Shown here: positions 6,744 through 6,778 of the stretch, in pieces
How the letters are laid out: each line of letters starts with the position of its first letter
Numbering within the stretch: position 1 is the first letter of the stretch
Assembly (NCBI GenBank): GCA_028869725.1
Contig: JAGWRJ010000116.1
Location: 1 to 6,778 of the forward strand
Length of the DNA stretch: 6,778 bases
DNA from: Alphaproteobacteria bacterium
GTDB lineage: Bacteria > Pseudomonadota > Alphaproteobacteria > Micropepsales > Micropepsaceae
Reading direction: 5' to 3'
The notes under the pieces: generated by a model
What the model was told of the DNA's origin: nothing
Database searches by the model: none
Seen by the model: the letters and a program-made list of their open reading frames with translations, nothing else
Made by a program: the position numbers and the translations under genes

Positions 6744-6778
6744 GAAGAACCTTTGCGTTTGGCGGCGGCCGACCTTAA
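6744..6778 (-). promoter_or_regulatory. Leader of the aminopeptidase-cysQ unit, with RBS
   Basis: These 35 bases precede the aminopeptidase ATG on the minus strand. They contain AAAGG at 6755-6751 with a seven-base spacer to the start, a reasonable ribosome binding site that supports this start. No promoter box can be recognised in so short a stretch; it probably lies outside the window. Confidence 0.5.

Noticed and set aside
4..6760. Recurrent TTGCGTTT words at 4-11, 6716-6723 and 6753-6760
   Set aside because: They are eight-base matches without constant spacing or shared flanks, and at least one lies within a coding region; chance explains them.

Overview
This is a compact bacterial chromosomal segment with no mobile element, CRISPR array, RNA gene or tandem repeat that I can see. 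It is moderately GC-rich by eye (not computed). Every gene found is complete and looks like ordinary housekeeping or catabolic content. The protein types suggest an alphaproteobacterium: an AlkK-type acyl-CoA ligase beginning MLGLMQDWPLL, a membrane-anchored DUF1499 protein, a short M17 leucyl aminopeptidase and CysQ. Maricaulales/Hyphomonadaceae, Caulobacterales or Sphingomonadales are plausible, but the lineage is inferred from protein style only.

Layout. (1) 20-1345, minus strand: a 12-TM major facilitator transporter of the metabolite:H+ symporter (MHS) type. (2) 1346-1741: a divergent intergenic region of about 396 bp with a good -10 box (TATGAT) facing the plus strand and two short perfect dyads. 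(3) 1742-3373, plus: a fatty-acyl-CoA synthetase with all adenylation motifs. (4) 3390-4154, plus: a membrane-anchored DUF1499 protein, 16 bp downstream and probably co-transcribed. (5) 4200-4451, plus: an 83-residue protein with two membrane segments. (6) 4452-4553: a convergent intergenic region with weak stem-loops. (7) 4554-5333, minus: CysQ, a 3'(2'),5'-bisphosphate nucleotidase. (8) 5340-6743, minus: an M17 leucyl aminopeptidase, immediately upstream of cysQ and apparently translationally coupled to it. (9) 6744-6778: the leader of the aminopeptidase gene.

How the genes may work together. The transporter and the acyl-CoA ligase share a divergent promoter region. They could form an uptake-plus-activation pair for an organic or fatty acid, but neither substrate can be read from the sequence. 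The ligase, DUF1499 and small membrane genes run in one direction with short gaps and probably form one transcription unit. The aminopeptidase and cysQ form a second unit that converges on the first. I found no convincing new biological system here. The points most worth a second look are the uncharacterised DUF1499/small-membrane-protein pair behind the acyl-CoA ligase, and the dyads in the divergent promoter region.
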